This document shows, in pieces, positions 53,639 through 62,224 of a DNA stretch of 64,000 nt. Position 1 is the first letter of the stretch. Every line of letters begins with the position of its first letter. The notes below the pieces were generated by a model that had not been told where the DNA came from, did no database searches, and saw only the letters and a list, made by a program, of their open reading frames with translations. This stretch comes from Streptomyces sp. G-G2 (GTDB lineage Bacteria; Actinomycetota; Actinomycetes; Streptomycetales; Streptomycetaceae), in the NCBI RefSeq assembly GCF_030063135.1, contig NZ_JASISO010000037.1:1-64000 (forward strand), in the 5' to 3' direction. The translations under genes and the position numbers were made by a program.

Positions 53639-54783
53639 TGGAACTGACCCACACCGAGGAGGTCACCGCGTTCCGGGCCGAGGCCCGGGCCTGGCTGCGC
53701 GCGCACGTGCCCACCGCACCGCTGCCCTCGCTGGAGACGGCGGAGGGCTTCGCCGCGCACCGGGAGTGGGAGGCCCGCCTGGCCGCCGACCGCTGGTCGG
53801 TGGTGTCCTGGCCCGAGGAGTACGGCGGCCGGGGCGCGGACATCGTGAGGTGGCTGGTCTTCGAGGAGGAGTACTTCGCCGCCGGGGCGCCCGGCCGGGT
53901 CTCGCAGAACGGCATCAACCTGCTCGCCCCCACCCTCTTCGACCACGCGAGCCCCGAGCAGCGGGCCCGGGTGCTGCCGTCGATGGCCGGCGGCGAGGTG
54001 ATCTGGGCGCAGGCCTGGTCCGAGCCGGAGTCCGGGTCCGACCTGGCCTCGCTGACGTCCCGCGCGGTGCGTACGGAGGGCGGCTGGCTGCTGTCGGGGC
54101 AGAAGACCTGGTCCTCGCGGGCGGCCTTCGCGGACCGCGCGTTCGGGATCTTCCGCACCGAGCCGGACACCCCGAAGCCCCACCAGGGGCTGACCTACCT
54201 GATGTTCGACCTGCGGGCACCGGGGGTGACCGTACGGCCCATCGGGCGCCTGGACGGCAAGCCCGCCTTCGCGGAGCTGTTCCTGGACGGGGTGTTCGTA
54301 CCGGACGAGGACGTGATCGGCGAGCCGGGGCAGGGCTGGCGGATCGCGATGTCGACGACGGGCAACGAGCGCGGGCTGACCCTGCGCTCCCCCGGCCGGT
54401 TCCTGGCGGCGGCCGACCGGCTGACCGCGCTGTGGCGGGACACGGCGGACCCGGCCGACACGGCGCTGCGCGACCGGGTGGCGGACGCGGTGATCGGGGC
54501 GCGTGCCTACGAGCTGTTCACCTGGACGAACGCCTCCCGCTTCGCGGCGGGCGAGACGATCGGGGCGGAGTCCAGCCTGAACAAGGTGTTCTGGAGCGAG
54601 TACGACATCGCCCTGCACGAGACCGCGCTGGACCTGCTGGGCGCCGACGCCGAGCTGGCGGACGGGCCGTGGGCGGAGCCGTGGGTCTTCTCCCTGGCCG
54701 GGCCGATCTACGCGGGCACCAACGAGATCCAGCGCGACATCATCGCCGAGCGGCTGCTCGGCCTCCCGAAGGGCCGCCGCTGA
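53638..54783 (+). CDS. fadE31: Acyl-CoA dehydrogenase (FadE31-like)
   Basis: A 381-residue acyl-CoA dehydrogenase. WPEEYGGRGADIVRWLVFEEEY, WAQAWSEPESGSDLASLTSR, LLSGQKTWSSRAAFADRAFG, NERGLTLRSPGRFLAAADRL and the C-terminal YAGTNEIQRDIIAERLLGLP. Order beside the next, shorter fadE resembles M. tuberculosis fadE31-fadE32, whose products act as a heteromeric enzyme on an intermediate after ring opening. ATG overlaps the hydratase stop (TGATG); its own stop overlaps the next ATG the same way. Confidence 0.8.
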   Translation: MELTHTEEVTAFRAEARAWLRAHVPTAPLPSLETAEGFAAHREWEARLAADRWSVVSWPEEYGGRGADIVRWLVFEEEYFAAGAPGRVSQNGINLLAPTLFDHASPEQRARVLPSMAGGEVIWAQAWSEPESGSDLASLTSRAVRTEGGWLLSGQKTWSSRAAFADRAFGIFRTEPDTPKPHQGLTYLMFDLRAPGVTVRPIGRLDGKPAFAELFLDGVFVPDEDVIGEPGQGWRIAMSTTGNERGLTLRSPGRFLAAADRLTALWRDTADPADTALRDRVADAVIGARAYELFTWTNASRFAAGETIGAESSLNKVFWSEYDIALHETALDLLGADAELADGPWAEPWVFSLAGPIYAGTNEIQRDIIAERLLGLPKGRR

Positions 54784-55763
54784 TGCGCTTCCTGCCGACC
54801 GACGAGCAGTCGGACTTCGCCCGCACGCTGCGCGCGCTGCTGAGCGCCTCGGACGTTCCGGCCGTCGTACGGTCCTGGTCCGGCGGGGCGTACGGGCCGG
54901 GCCGGGCCCTGTGGTCGCGGCTCGCGGACACCGGGCTGTTCGCGCTGGCCGCGCCGCAGGAGTACGAGGGCCTGGGCGCCCTCCCGGTCGAACTGGCGCT
55001 GGGTTTCGTCGAGCTGGGGCGGGCGGCGGCGCCGGGGCCGCTGGTGGAGACGGCGGCGGCGGCGGTGCTGCTGGCGGAGCTGGGGGACCGGGCGCTGGCG
55101 AAACGCTTCGTGCCGGGGCTGGCCGGGGGCCGGGAGCTGGCCACGCTGACCCTGGCCGGGGTGGGACCGTACGCCCTGGACGCCGAAGCCGCCGACCACG
55201 TCTTCACGGTGTCGGCGGCGGCCGAGCTGTGGCTGGCGGACGGGCCCGGGGAGGCGCTGGCCTCGCTGGACCCGGCGCGGCGGCTCTCCCGGGCGGCGCC
55301 GGGCGGCGAACTGCTGGCGGCCGGGCCCGCAGTGGCGGCCGCGGCCGGGGCGGCGCTGCGGTGGGCGCGGCTGCTGACGGCGGCGCAGAGCCTGGGGGTG
55401 GGCGAGGCGCTGCTGGCGCGGACGGTGCGGTACGCGAAGCAGCGGACCCAGTTCGGGGCGCCGATCGGCTCCTTCCAGGCCGTCAAGCACCGCCTGGCGG
55501 ACACCCTGATCGGCTTGGAGTTCGCGCGCCCCCTGCTGTGGGCGGCGGCGCTGGACCTGGCGCCGGGGGAGATCGCGGCGGCGAAGGTGTCGGCGGGCGA
55601 GGCGGCGTACCGGGCCGCGATGAGCGCGCTCCAGCTGCACGGGGCGGTGGGCTACACGGAGGAACTGGACCTCTCCCTCTGGCTCCGCAAGGCCCGCCCC
55701 CTGCGCGACGCCTGGGGCACCCCCGCCGAGTGCCGAGCGGAGGTCCTCCGCCCGACCCCGTGA
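54783..55763 (+). CDS. fadE32: Acyl-CoA dehydrogenase, short type (FadE32-like)
   Basis: A 326-residue acyl-CoA dehydrogenase lacking part of the usual middle domain, like FadE32/FadE33 of mycobacteria (318-319). It shows FLPTDEQSDFARTLRALLSA, APQEYEGLGALPVELALGFVELG, YAKQRTQFGAPIGSFQAVKH (C-terminal signature) and LHGAVGYTEELDLSLWLRKA. Such short members pair with a long partner, here the gene just upstream, to form an alpha2beta2 enzyme. Very Ala/Leu-rich. End of the rightward operon. Confidence 0.8.
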   Translation: MRFLPTDEQSDFARTLRALLSASDVPAVVRSWSGGAYGPGRALWSRLADTGLFALAAPQEYEGLGALPVELALGFVELGRAAAPGPLVETAAAAVLLAELGDRALAKRFVPGLAGGRELATLTLAGVGPYALDAEAADHVFTVSAAAELWLADGPGEALASLDPARRLSRAAPGGELLAAGPAVAAAAGAALRWARLLTAAQSLGVGEALLARTVRYAKQRTQFGAPIGSFQAVKHRLADTLIGLEFARPLLWAAALDLAPGEIAAAKVSAGEAAYRAAMSALQLHGAVGYTEELDLSLWLRKARPLRDAWGTPAECRAEVLRPTP

Positions 55764-55809
55764 AACACCGCCCCGGCCCCCCGGCCGGCGGGCCGCCATG
55801 ATCCGCCGC

Positions 55810-56544
55810 TCAGAGGCGGGCGACGCACAGCGTGACGACGTACTCCTCCAGCACCTCGCCGCCGGGGAACAGGGAGAGCAGCGCCGCACGTTCCGCGGCG
55901 AAGAACTCCTCGGCGCCGGGCCCCAGGACCAGGAAGGCGGAGTGGCTGGCCAGGTTCGCGAGGTGGGCGTCGACCGGGATCCGCCGGACCCAACGGACCT
56001 CGCGGGTACGGAAGTCGAGCCCTTCGGGCAGGCCGCGCGGCGCGGTGCCGGGCTTGGCGTCGAAGAGGTCGGCGATCCGCCGGTCCTGGTCGCCGATCCA
56101 GGGAACGGCGCAGTCCGCGTCGTTCCACCACAGGGCGAGCGCCCCGCCGGGCCGCAGTACGCGGCGCGCCTCGGGGACGGAGCGCGCCGGGTCGGTCCAG
56201 TGCCAGGCCTGGGCGTAGGTGAGCAGGTCGAAGGCCCCGGTGGCCAGCGGCAGCCGGTCCCCGTCGCCCCGGACCAGCGGGATCCCGGGGTGCGCGCGCC
56301 GGAGTTCGGCGGCCATGCCGTCACCGGGCTCGACGGCGACGACCCGGGCGCCGCGCGCGTGCAGCAGGGCGGTGGCGATACCGGTGCCCGCGCCGACGTC
56401 CCCGACCCGCGCCCCGTCGAGCGAGCGCCCGGCGAGCTCCTCGACGGCGTCGAACAACTCCCCCGGGTAGCTGGGCCGGTTGGCCGCGTACAGGGCGGCG
56501 GCGGCGTCGAAGGAACGGGCATGCGTGCTACGGAGTGACGTCAT
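55810..56544 (-). CDS. Class I SAM-dependent methyltransferase
   Basis: A 244-residue Methyltransf_11-type enzyme. The SAM motif is VGDVGAGTGIATALL with the acidic end in VVAVEPGDGM; then YAQAWHWTDPARSVPEARRVLRPGG (post-motif I-III) and LALWWNDADCAVPW. The substrate is unknown. It is transcribed leftward, 29 bases after the alpha/beta hydrolase gene, so it may be the last gene of that operon. ATG 56544. Confidence 0.87.
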   Translation of the reverse strand: MTSLRSTHARSFDAAAALYAANRPSYPGELFDAVEELAGRSLDGARVGDVGAGTGIATALLHARGARVVAVEPGDGMAAELRRAHPGIPLVRGDGDRLPLATGAFDLLTYAQAWHWTDPARSVPEARRVLRPGGALALWWNDADCAVPWIGDQDRRIADLFDAKPGTAPRGLPEGLDFRTREVRWVRRIPVDAHLANLASHSAFLVLGPGAEEFFAAERAALLSLFPGGEVLEEYVVTLCVARL

Positions 56545-56573
56545 CCCTCCATGATGCGCGGCGCCCTACCAGG

Positions 56574-57533
56574 TCATCCGGGCCGGAGCCGGCGCGCGGC
56601 CCGCGGCGCCGTGCGGGCCAGCCATCGCGCCGCGCCCGCGAGGGCCGCCTCCGCGGCTGGGAGGGGGGTGCCGAGGAAGCCGTGGAAGACGCCGGGGAAG
56701 AGGCGGACCTCGCAGTCCACGCCCGCCGCCGCCAGGCGCCGCGCGTAGGCGAGGCCCTCGTCGCGCAGCACGTCGCAGTCCGCGAGCAGCACCAGCGCGG
56801 GCGGCAGCCCGGTCAGGTCCGGGGCGGCCAGCGGCGAGACCAGCGGGTGCCCGGGGTCGGTGTCCGGGGGCAGGTACTGCTCCCAGTACCAGCTCATGTG
56901 GGCGGCCGTGTGGAAGTGGTCCCGGGCGTACGTCGCCACGGACGCGGAGCCCATCGTGGCGTCCAGCGGCGGGTACAGGAGCAGCTGGCCCGCGACCAGC
57001 CCGGGCGCCCGCAGCGCCGTCACGGCGGCGAGATTGGCCCCGCTGGAGTCACCGGCGACCACCACCCGGGCGGGGTCGCAGCCCAGGCCGAGCGCCCGCG
57101 CGCGGGCCCAGCGCAGTACGGTCAGGGCGTCGTCGGGCGCCGCGGGCCAGGGGTGCTCGGGGGCCAGCCGGTAGTCCGCGGAGACCACCACCGCCCCCGA
57201 GCGCGCGGCCAGCGTCCGGCACGGCGCGTCATGGGCGTCCGGGCCGCACATCACCCAGCCCCCGCCGTGCAGGTAGACCACCAGGGGGCGGCCGGTGGCG
57301 CCGGGCGCCGGGTCGTAGACCCGCACCGGGACCCCGTCGGCCACCGTGTCGTGGACGGCGGCCACCTCCGGCCCGGGCGGCGCGCCGGTCCGGCCCGCGG
57401 CGACCGCTGCCCGCAGGGCCCCGGTGTCCCCCGGCGGCGGGAAGTGCGCCGACATCGCCGCGCACACCTCCCGGGCCCGGGGGGACAGCGGATCGGGACC
57501 GGGCGCGCCCGGCGCGGCGGCGCGGCCGCTCAT
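56574..57533 (-). CDS. Alpha/beta hydrolase, HSL/LipN-type esterase
   Basis: A 319-residue esterase. The oxyanion motif is VYLHGGGWVM, the nucleophile elbow VVAGDSSGANLAAV, then ALVLLADCDVLRDEGLAYA (Asp) and LFPGVFHGFLG (His). HSL-family esterases of this kind hydrolyse short acyl esters; in actinobacterial steroid loci related enzymes act on ester or lactone intermediates. ATG 57533 overlaps the stop of the SDR gene (ATGA, 57530-57533), so the two are coupled. Together with the SDR and LLM genes it suggests an oxidative ester- or lactone-forming side route. Confidence 0.86.
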   Translation of the reverse strand: MSGRAAAPGAPGPDPLSPRAREVCAAMSAHFPPPGDTGALRAAVAAGRTGAPPGPEVAAVHDTVADGVPVRVYDPAPGATGRPLVVYLHGGGWVMCGPDAHDAPCRTLAARSGAVVVSADYRLAPEHPWPAAPDDALTVLRWARARALGLGCDPARVVVAGDSSGANLAAVTALRAPGLVAGQLLLYPPLDATMGSASVATYARDHFHTAAHMSWYWEQYLPPDTDPGHPLVSPLAAPDLTGLPPALVLLADCDVLRDEGLAYARRLAAAGVDCEVRLFPGVFHGFLGTPLPAAEAALAGAARWLARTAPRAARRLRPG

Positions 57534-58267
57534 CGCGTGGTCATCCCGCCGTCGACGGTGAACTCCGCGCCCGTGATGTAGGAGGCGGCGTCCGAGCACA
57601 GGAACCGCACCAGCTCGCCGACCTCCTCCGGGCGGCCGATCCGCCCGAGCGGTACGTGCGACCAGCCCCGGCCCTCGACCGCCCGGGCCAGCATCGGGGT
57701 GTCGATCGCCCCGGGGTGGACGGAGTTGACCCGGATCCCGTCCCCGGCGAGGTCCAGGGCCGCCGAGCGGGTCAGCCCGCGCAGGGCGAACTTGGTGGAG
57801 CCGTAGGCCGCGTGGCCGGGTATCCCGACCAGCCCGGCGGTGGAGGAGATGTTCACGACGGCTCCGCCCCCGGCCGCGCGCAGCAGCGGGGCCACCGCCT
57901 GGATGCCGAGGAAGGGGCCGATCAGGTTGACCCGGAGCAGGGCTTCGAAGTCCTCGGCGCTCTGCCGTTCCACATGGGCCGTGCGCCACAGGGCCGCGTT
58001 GTTGACCAGCGCGGACACCGTTCCGTACGCGGCGACGGCGGCGCGGGTCACCCCGGCCCAGCTTTCCGCGTCGGTGACGTCGTGGCGTACGTACAGCCCC
58101 TGGCCGCCCAGGGCCGCGGCGACCTCGCGGCCCTCCTCCTCGCGGATGTCGGTGACGACGACCCGCGCGCCCGCCTCCGCGCACAGCCGGGCCTCGGCGG
58201 CGCCCTGGCCGCGCCCGGCGCCGGTGATGACGACCACCTTCCCGTCCAGCGAGATCCGGGCCCCCAT
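57530..58267 (-). CDS. SDR-family dehydrogenase (3-alpha/20-beta-hydroxysteroid dehydrogenase-like)
   Basis: A 245-residue SDR. VVVITGAGRGQGAAEARLCA, VSALVNNAALWRTAHVE, VVNISSTAGLVGIPGHAAYGSTKFALRG (Ser, Tyr, Lys; residues about 135-160) and RVNSVHPGAIDTPML. The GRGQGAAEA motif and NNAA are typical of the 3-alpha(or 20-beta)-hydroxysteroid dehydrogenase group. This fits the steroid setting, but the same group includes many unspecific ketoreductases. Starts three bases after the LLM gene stop. Confidence 0.85.
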   Translation of the reverse strand: MGARISLDGKVVVITGAGRGQGAAEARLCAEAGARVVVTDIREEEGREVAAALGGQGLYVRHDVTDAESWAGVTRAAVAAYGTVSALVNNAALWRTAHVERQSAEDFEALLRVNLIGPFLGIQAVAPLLRAAGGGAVVNISSTAGLVGIPGHAAYGSTKFALRGLTRSAALDLAGDGIRVNSVHPGAIDTPMLARAVEGRGWSHVPLGRIGRPEEVGELVRFLCSDAASYITGAEFTVDGGMTTR

Positions 58268-58270
58268 GAG

Positions 58271-59401
58271 TCAGCCCTCCAGCGCGCGGAAGTGCGGGAT
58301 GACCTTCTCGCCCCACTGGCGGATGGTCTCCATACAGGCGTCCTGCGGGACCGTACCCATCTGGATCAGGCACATCACCTCGTCGACGCCGATCTCCCGC
58401 AACCGCTCCACGTAGGCGATGGCGGTCTCGGCGCTGCCGTAGGCGTGGTCGGCGTTGTAGGTGCCGGTGTCGACGGGCCGGGCCGGGATGTTCGCCTCGT
58501 GGAGGCGGGCGACGAGCTCCTCGCGGCCCCGGTCCAGGGCGGCGACGTGGTCCTCGGCGCTCTCCTCGTCGGTGTACCCGGTGGGCGCGGGCGCGTTGCC
58601 GTACCAGTGGGCGATGGACTCGGCGAAGAACCGCTGGCCCCGGGTGCCCAGGCGCAGGGCGCGCTCGGCGTCGTCGAGGACGATGGTGGGGCACAGGGCG
58701 GAGAAGTGGTCGTTGACCCGGTCGGAGACGAAGCGTCCGCCGTCGCGGCCGGCGATGGCCTCGTCGTAGACCTTGCGCATCGCGCGGACGTCGTCGGCGC
58801 CCGCGAAGCCCATCACCAGGGCGCCGATGCCGAGTTCGGCGGCGCGGGCCAGGCTGTCGTGCTTGGAGCAGGCCATGAAGAGCGGCGGGTGCGGGTCCTG
58901 GACCGGGCGGGGCAGGACCGCGCCGGGCCCGATGTCGATCGAGCCGTGCCACTCGAAGGTCTCCTCCTTCCAGGCGGAGGCGAAGATCCGCAGGGCCTCC
59001 TCCATCTGCGGGTGGGTGTCCTCGGGCCGCACCCCGTACATGGACATCTCCTGGCGGGTGGCGCCGCGCCCGGCACCGATGTCGACGCGGCCGCCGGAGA
59101 GTACGTCGAGCATCGCGGCGCGTTCGGCGACGCGCACCGGGTGCTGGTAGCCGAAGGGCATGGTGACCACGCCGTGGCCGATGCGGATCCGCTCGGTCCG
59201 GGCGGCGACCCAGGTCAGGAAGATCTCGGAGGCGCTCATGTGGGCGTACTGGGTGAGGGAGTGGTGCTCGACGGCCCAGATCCGGTCGAAGCCCATCTCC
59301 TCGGCGTGGACGGCCTGTTCGACGCAGTCGTGGATGACCTGGCGTTCGCGTGCGGGGGTGGGGTCGACGAGCTGCGCCTCGAAGATCATCGAGAACTTCA
59401 C
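58271..59401 (-). CDS. LLM-class flavin-dependent oxidoreductase
   Basis: A 376-residue luciferase-like monooxygenase. FDRIWAVEHHSLTQYAHMSA, RIRIGHGVVTMPFGYQHPVR, RAAMLDVLSGGRVDIGAGRGA and PLFMACSKHDSLARAAELGIGAL are typical. The enzymes use reduced flavin or F420 to oxygenate or dehydrogenate small molecules. It is first in the leftward unit LLM-SDR-esterase(-methyltransferase) and is divergent from the PadR gene, with direct repeats in the shared promoter. The substrate is unknown. Confidence 0.87.
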   Translation of the reverse strand: MKFSMIFEAQLVDPTPARERQVIHDCVEQAVHAEEMGFDRIWAVEHHSLTQYAHMSASEIFLTWVAARTERIRIGHGVVTMPFGYQHPVRVAERAAMLDVLSGGRVDIGAGRGATRQEMSMYGVRPEDTHPQMEEALRIFASAWKEETFEWHGSIDIGPGAVLPRPVQDPHPPLFMACSKHDSLARAAELGIGALVMGFAGADDVRAMRKVYDEAIAGRDGGRFVSDRVNDHFSALCPTIVLDDAERALRLGTRGQRFFAESIAHWYGNAPAPTGYTDEESAEDHVAALDRGREELVARLHEANIPARPVDTGTYNADHAYGSAETAIAYVERLREIGVDEVMCLIQMGTVPQDACMETIRQWGEKVIPHFRALEG

Positions 59402-59436
59402 GGTGGGGTCCCTCCGTCCGGATCGATATTCCTAAT

Positions 59437-59459
59437 AGGCATACTTCTAGCAGGCATAC
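59437..59459. promoter_or_regulatory. Direct repeats in the LLM/padR divergent promoter
   Basis: AGGCATAC occurs at 59437-59444 and again at 59452-59459, a 15-base period; on the other strand this reads as two TATGCCT units each followed by a TAG/TTAG triplet. The first copy overlaps the small palindrome CCTAATAGG (59431-59439). Likely a PadR-type operator covering the promoter of the leftward operon. Confidence 0.5.
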
Positions 59460-59506
59460 CCAGCAGGGGGAAGGGGGCGGCCGGGGCCGGTCGTAGACTG
59501 CGCTCC

Positions 59507-60133
59507 GTGGCAGACGAGACGAACAGGCGCGCGCTTCCGGCAACCAGCTGGGCGGTGCTCGGGCTGCTCTCCTTCGGGGAGGAGCTGTCCGGATACGACC
59601 TGAAGAAGTGGTCGGACTGGTCGCTGAAGTTCTTCTACTGGAGCCCCTCCTTCAGCCAGATCTACAGCGAGCTGAAGCGGCTGGAGAAGGCCGGCTACGC
59701 CTCCTCGCGCCTGGTCGCCCAGGAGACCGGGACCCGCGACAAGCGGGTCTACCGGATCACCGGCGAGGGCATGGAGGCCGTGCGCGAGTGGGCCCGCACG
59801 GCCCCGGTCGACCCGCCCGTCCTCAAGCACGGGCCCATGCTGCGGCTGTGGCTGGGGCACCTGCTGGAGCCCGAGCAGATGCGTGACGTACTCGCGCGCC
59901 ACCAGGAGTTCGCCGAGTCCATGCGCCGCCGGGCGGTCGCCGACGCCGAGGGCGCCCGGGACGAGGCGGCCTGGGCCTACCCGGCACTGACCCTCAAGTG
60001 GGCCGAGCGGTACTACGCCTCCGAGCGCGACCTGGCCGCCGCCATGCTCGACGACATCGAGGAACTGGAGGCGGCGCGGGCCCGCGCGGGTTCGGCCGGT
60101 TCGCCCGGGGGAACTCCCGGCAACACCCCGTAG
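59507..60133 (+). CDS. PadR family transcriptional regulator
   Basis: A 208-residue PadR/Vir regulator. Winged HTH: SWAVLGLLSFGEELSGYDLKK, SPSFSQIYSELKRLEKAGYA and KRVYRITGEGMEAVREW; C-terminal Vir-type helical dimerisation domain with LRLWLGHLLEPEQMRDVL and ERYYASERDLAAAMLDDIEEL. GTG 59507 gives family length. Divergent from the LLM operon, which it probably represses. Its 3' end overlaps the open frame of the degraded flavin reductase on the other strand. Confidence 0.88.
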   Translation: MADETNRRALPATSWAVLGLLSFGEELSGYDLKKWSDWSLKFFYWSPSFSQIYSELKRLEKAGYASSRLVAQETGTRDKRVYRITGEGMEAVREWARTAPVDPPVLKHGPMLRLWLGHLLEPEQMRDVLARHQEFAESMRRRAVADAEGARDEAAWAYPALTLKWAERYYASERDLAAAMLDDIEELEAARARAGSAGSPGGTPGNTP

Positions 60134-60489
60134 GCGCGCCGGAAGTAGAGCAGCGGGGCCGCCCATCGGTGCGCGGCCAGCGCGGTGACCCGGCCGAGCA
60201 CGATCGCGTGGTCACCCCCGTCCAGTACGCCCTCCAGTGCGCACTCGACGCTCGCGAGGACCCCGTCGAGCAGGGGCGCGCCGTTCCCGCCCGGCCGCCA
60301 GGGCACGTCCGCGAACTTGTCACCGCCGGTCACCGCGAACCGGCGGCACAGGTCCCGCTGGTCCGCCGCGAGGACGTTGACGGCGAACTGGCCGACCGCG
60401 CGGATCCGGGGCCAGCTGGACGACGTACGCGCCGGACAGAAGCAGATCAGCGGCGGGTCCAGGGACACGGAGCCGCCATCACAAGCGCC
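60013..60489 (-). pseudogene. N-terminally truncated flavin reductase (HsaB-like)
   Basis: The minus strand encodes ACDGGSVSLDPPLICFCPA, then SSSWPRIRAVGQFAVNVLAA, DKFADVPWRPGGNGAPLLDG, VECALEGVLDGGDHAIVLGR and PLLYFRRAYGVL: the C-terminal three-quarters of an FMN reductase of the HsaB group (reductase of 3-HSA hydroxylase). The first 40 or so residues expected before SVSLDPP are absent; the reading frame runs instead into sequence antisense to fadD3. A GTG at 60468 could start a 151-residue product lacking the N-terminal flavin-contact strand. The frame stays open into the padR 3' end, beyond the recognisable part (about 60120). Probably inactive. Confidence 0.72.
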
Positions 60490-62224
60490 TCCCGCCACCC
60501 TGGCCCAGCTGCCCGAGTGGGCGGCGGCCGTCCACGGCGAGCGCGAGGCGCTCGCCGACGGGGAGGTCCGCTGGACCTTCACCGAGCTGGCGGCCGAGAT
60601 CGCCTCGGCCGCCCGCGCCGCCGTCGCGCACGGCATCCGGCCCGGCGACCGGGTCGCCGTCTGGGCACCCAACAGCCGCCGGTGGATCACCGCCGCCCTC
60701 GGCGCGGCCGGGGTGGGCGCGGTCCTCGTCCCGGTCAACACCCGCTACAAACCCGCCGAGGCGGCCGACGTCATCCGGCGCAGCGGCGCCCGCGTCCTGT
60801 TCACCGAACGCGGCTTCCTCGGCACCGACTACGTCGCCGCCCTGCACGGATCCGGCGAGGACCTCGGCGCGCTCGCCTCGACGGTGGTCCTGCGCGGCGG
60901 TGACGCCACGACGGCGGACGGGCGGCCGGTGCACGGGCGGCCGGTGCACGAGCAGCCGGTGCACGAGCAGCCGGTGCACGAGCAGCCGGTGCACGACTGG
61001 GCGGCGTACCTGCGCGCCGGGGACACGGTGCCGGAGGTGGAACGGCTGGCCCGGCTGGCCGCCGTACGCCCCGGGGACCTCAGCGACATCCTCTACACCT
61101 CGGGCACCACCGGCCGCTCCAAGGGTGTGATGACCACCCACGGCCAGAGCGTGCGCCTCTACGATTCCTGGTCCCGGCTGGTCACCCTGCGCCCCGGGGA
61201 CCGCTACCTGCTGGTCAACCCCTTCTTCCACACCTTCGGCTACAAGGCGGGCGTGCTCGCCTGCCTGCTGCGCGGGGTCACCATGCTCCCCGAGGCGGTC
61301 TACGACACCGACCGCGTCCTGCGCCGGATGGCCGACGAGCGGGTCAGCTGCCTGATGGGCCCGCCGACCGTCTTCCACGGGCTGATCGCACACCCCGACC
61401 GGGCGGCGTACGACCTGTCCGCGCTGCGCCTGGCCGGTACCGGGGCGGCCGCCGTGCCCACCTCGCTGGTCGAGCGGATCCGGACGGAACTGGGGGCTCC
61501 GGACGTGTTCACGGCGTACGGGCTCACCGAGTCCGGTGGCGTCGTCTCCGTCTGCCCGACGGACGCGGACGCCTGGACCCTCGCCCACACGGTCGGGCCG
61601 CCGCTGCCGGACACGGAGGTACGGATCACCGATCCGCTGGGGCGGGTGCTGCCCTCCGGGGAAGCGGGCGAGGTACAGGTGCGCGGCTACCACGTGAGCA
61701 CCGGCTACCTCGACGATCCGGCCGCGACGGCCGAGGCGGTGTCGGCGGACGGCTGGCTGCGCACCGGGGACATCGGGGTGCTGGACGCGCGGGGCTACCT
61801 GGCGATCACCGACCGGCTCAAGGACATGTACGTGGTCGGCGGGTTCAACGCCTACCCGGCGGAGGTGGAACAGGTGCTGCTGACCCACCCCGCGATCACG
61901 GACGCGGCGGTGGTGGGCGCCCCCGACGAACGGCTCGGGGAGGTCTGCGTGGCGTTCGTCGTCACCACCGCGCCGGTCACGGCGGCGGAACTGACCGCCT
62001 GGGCCCGGGAACGGCTGGCCAACTTCAAGGTGCCCCGGCGGTTCACGACGGTGGCGGAGCTGCCGCGCAACGCGGGCGGCAAACTGCGCAAAGCCCCGCT
62101 GCGGCGCGCCGCGCGCGGGGAGCCGGCCGCGACCACCGGAGACGGGCACGCCCTGGGCGGGCACGCCTCGGACCGGCGGGCCTCGGGTGAGCACGCCTCG
62201 GGCGGACGGGAGGAGCGGGCGTGA
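60479..62224 (+). pseudogene. fadD3: FadD3-like HIP-CoA ligase without a usable start codon
   Basis: From about 60482 the + strand encodes an acyl-CoA ligase close to mycobacterial FadD3: RVAVWAPNSRRWITAALGAA, LSDILYTSGTTGRSKGVMTT (AMP motif), VNPFFHTFGYKAGVLACLL, FTAYGLTESGG, GWLRTGDIGVLD, RLKDMYVVGGFNAYPAEVEQ and LPRNAGGKLRK (catalytic Lys). FadD3 activates HIP to HIP-CoA, the inducer and entry point of the pathway. Homology reaches to within about ten residues of the normal N-terminus, but no ATG, GTG or TTG lies near: the next upstream in-frame start, 60185, is antisense to the reductase, and the next downstream is GTG 60713, which would cut the N-terminal domain. A 15-bp repeat has expanded inside. 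The stop overlaps the next gene (GTGA). Confidence 0.7.
60923..60997 (+). repeat. 15-bp coding minisatellite in fadD3
   Basis: CCGGTGCAC recurs five times at exactly 15-base steps (60926, 60941, 60956, 60971, 60986). The middle units, CAGCCGGTGCACGAG, are identical and encode PVHEQ. The result is a Pro-Val-His-Glu/Gly-Gln/Arg repeat inserted in a surface loop of the ligase N-terminal domain. Confidence 0.9.

Noticed and set aside
60185-62224. FadD3 translated from ATG 60185 as a 679-residue protein
   Set aside because: The first 98 residues would be antisense to the flavin reductase and have no ligase homology.
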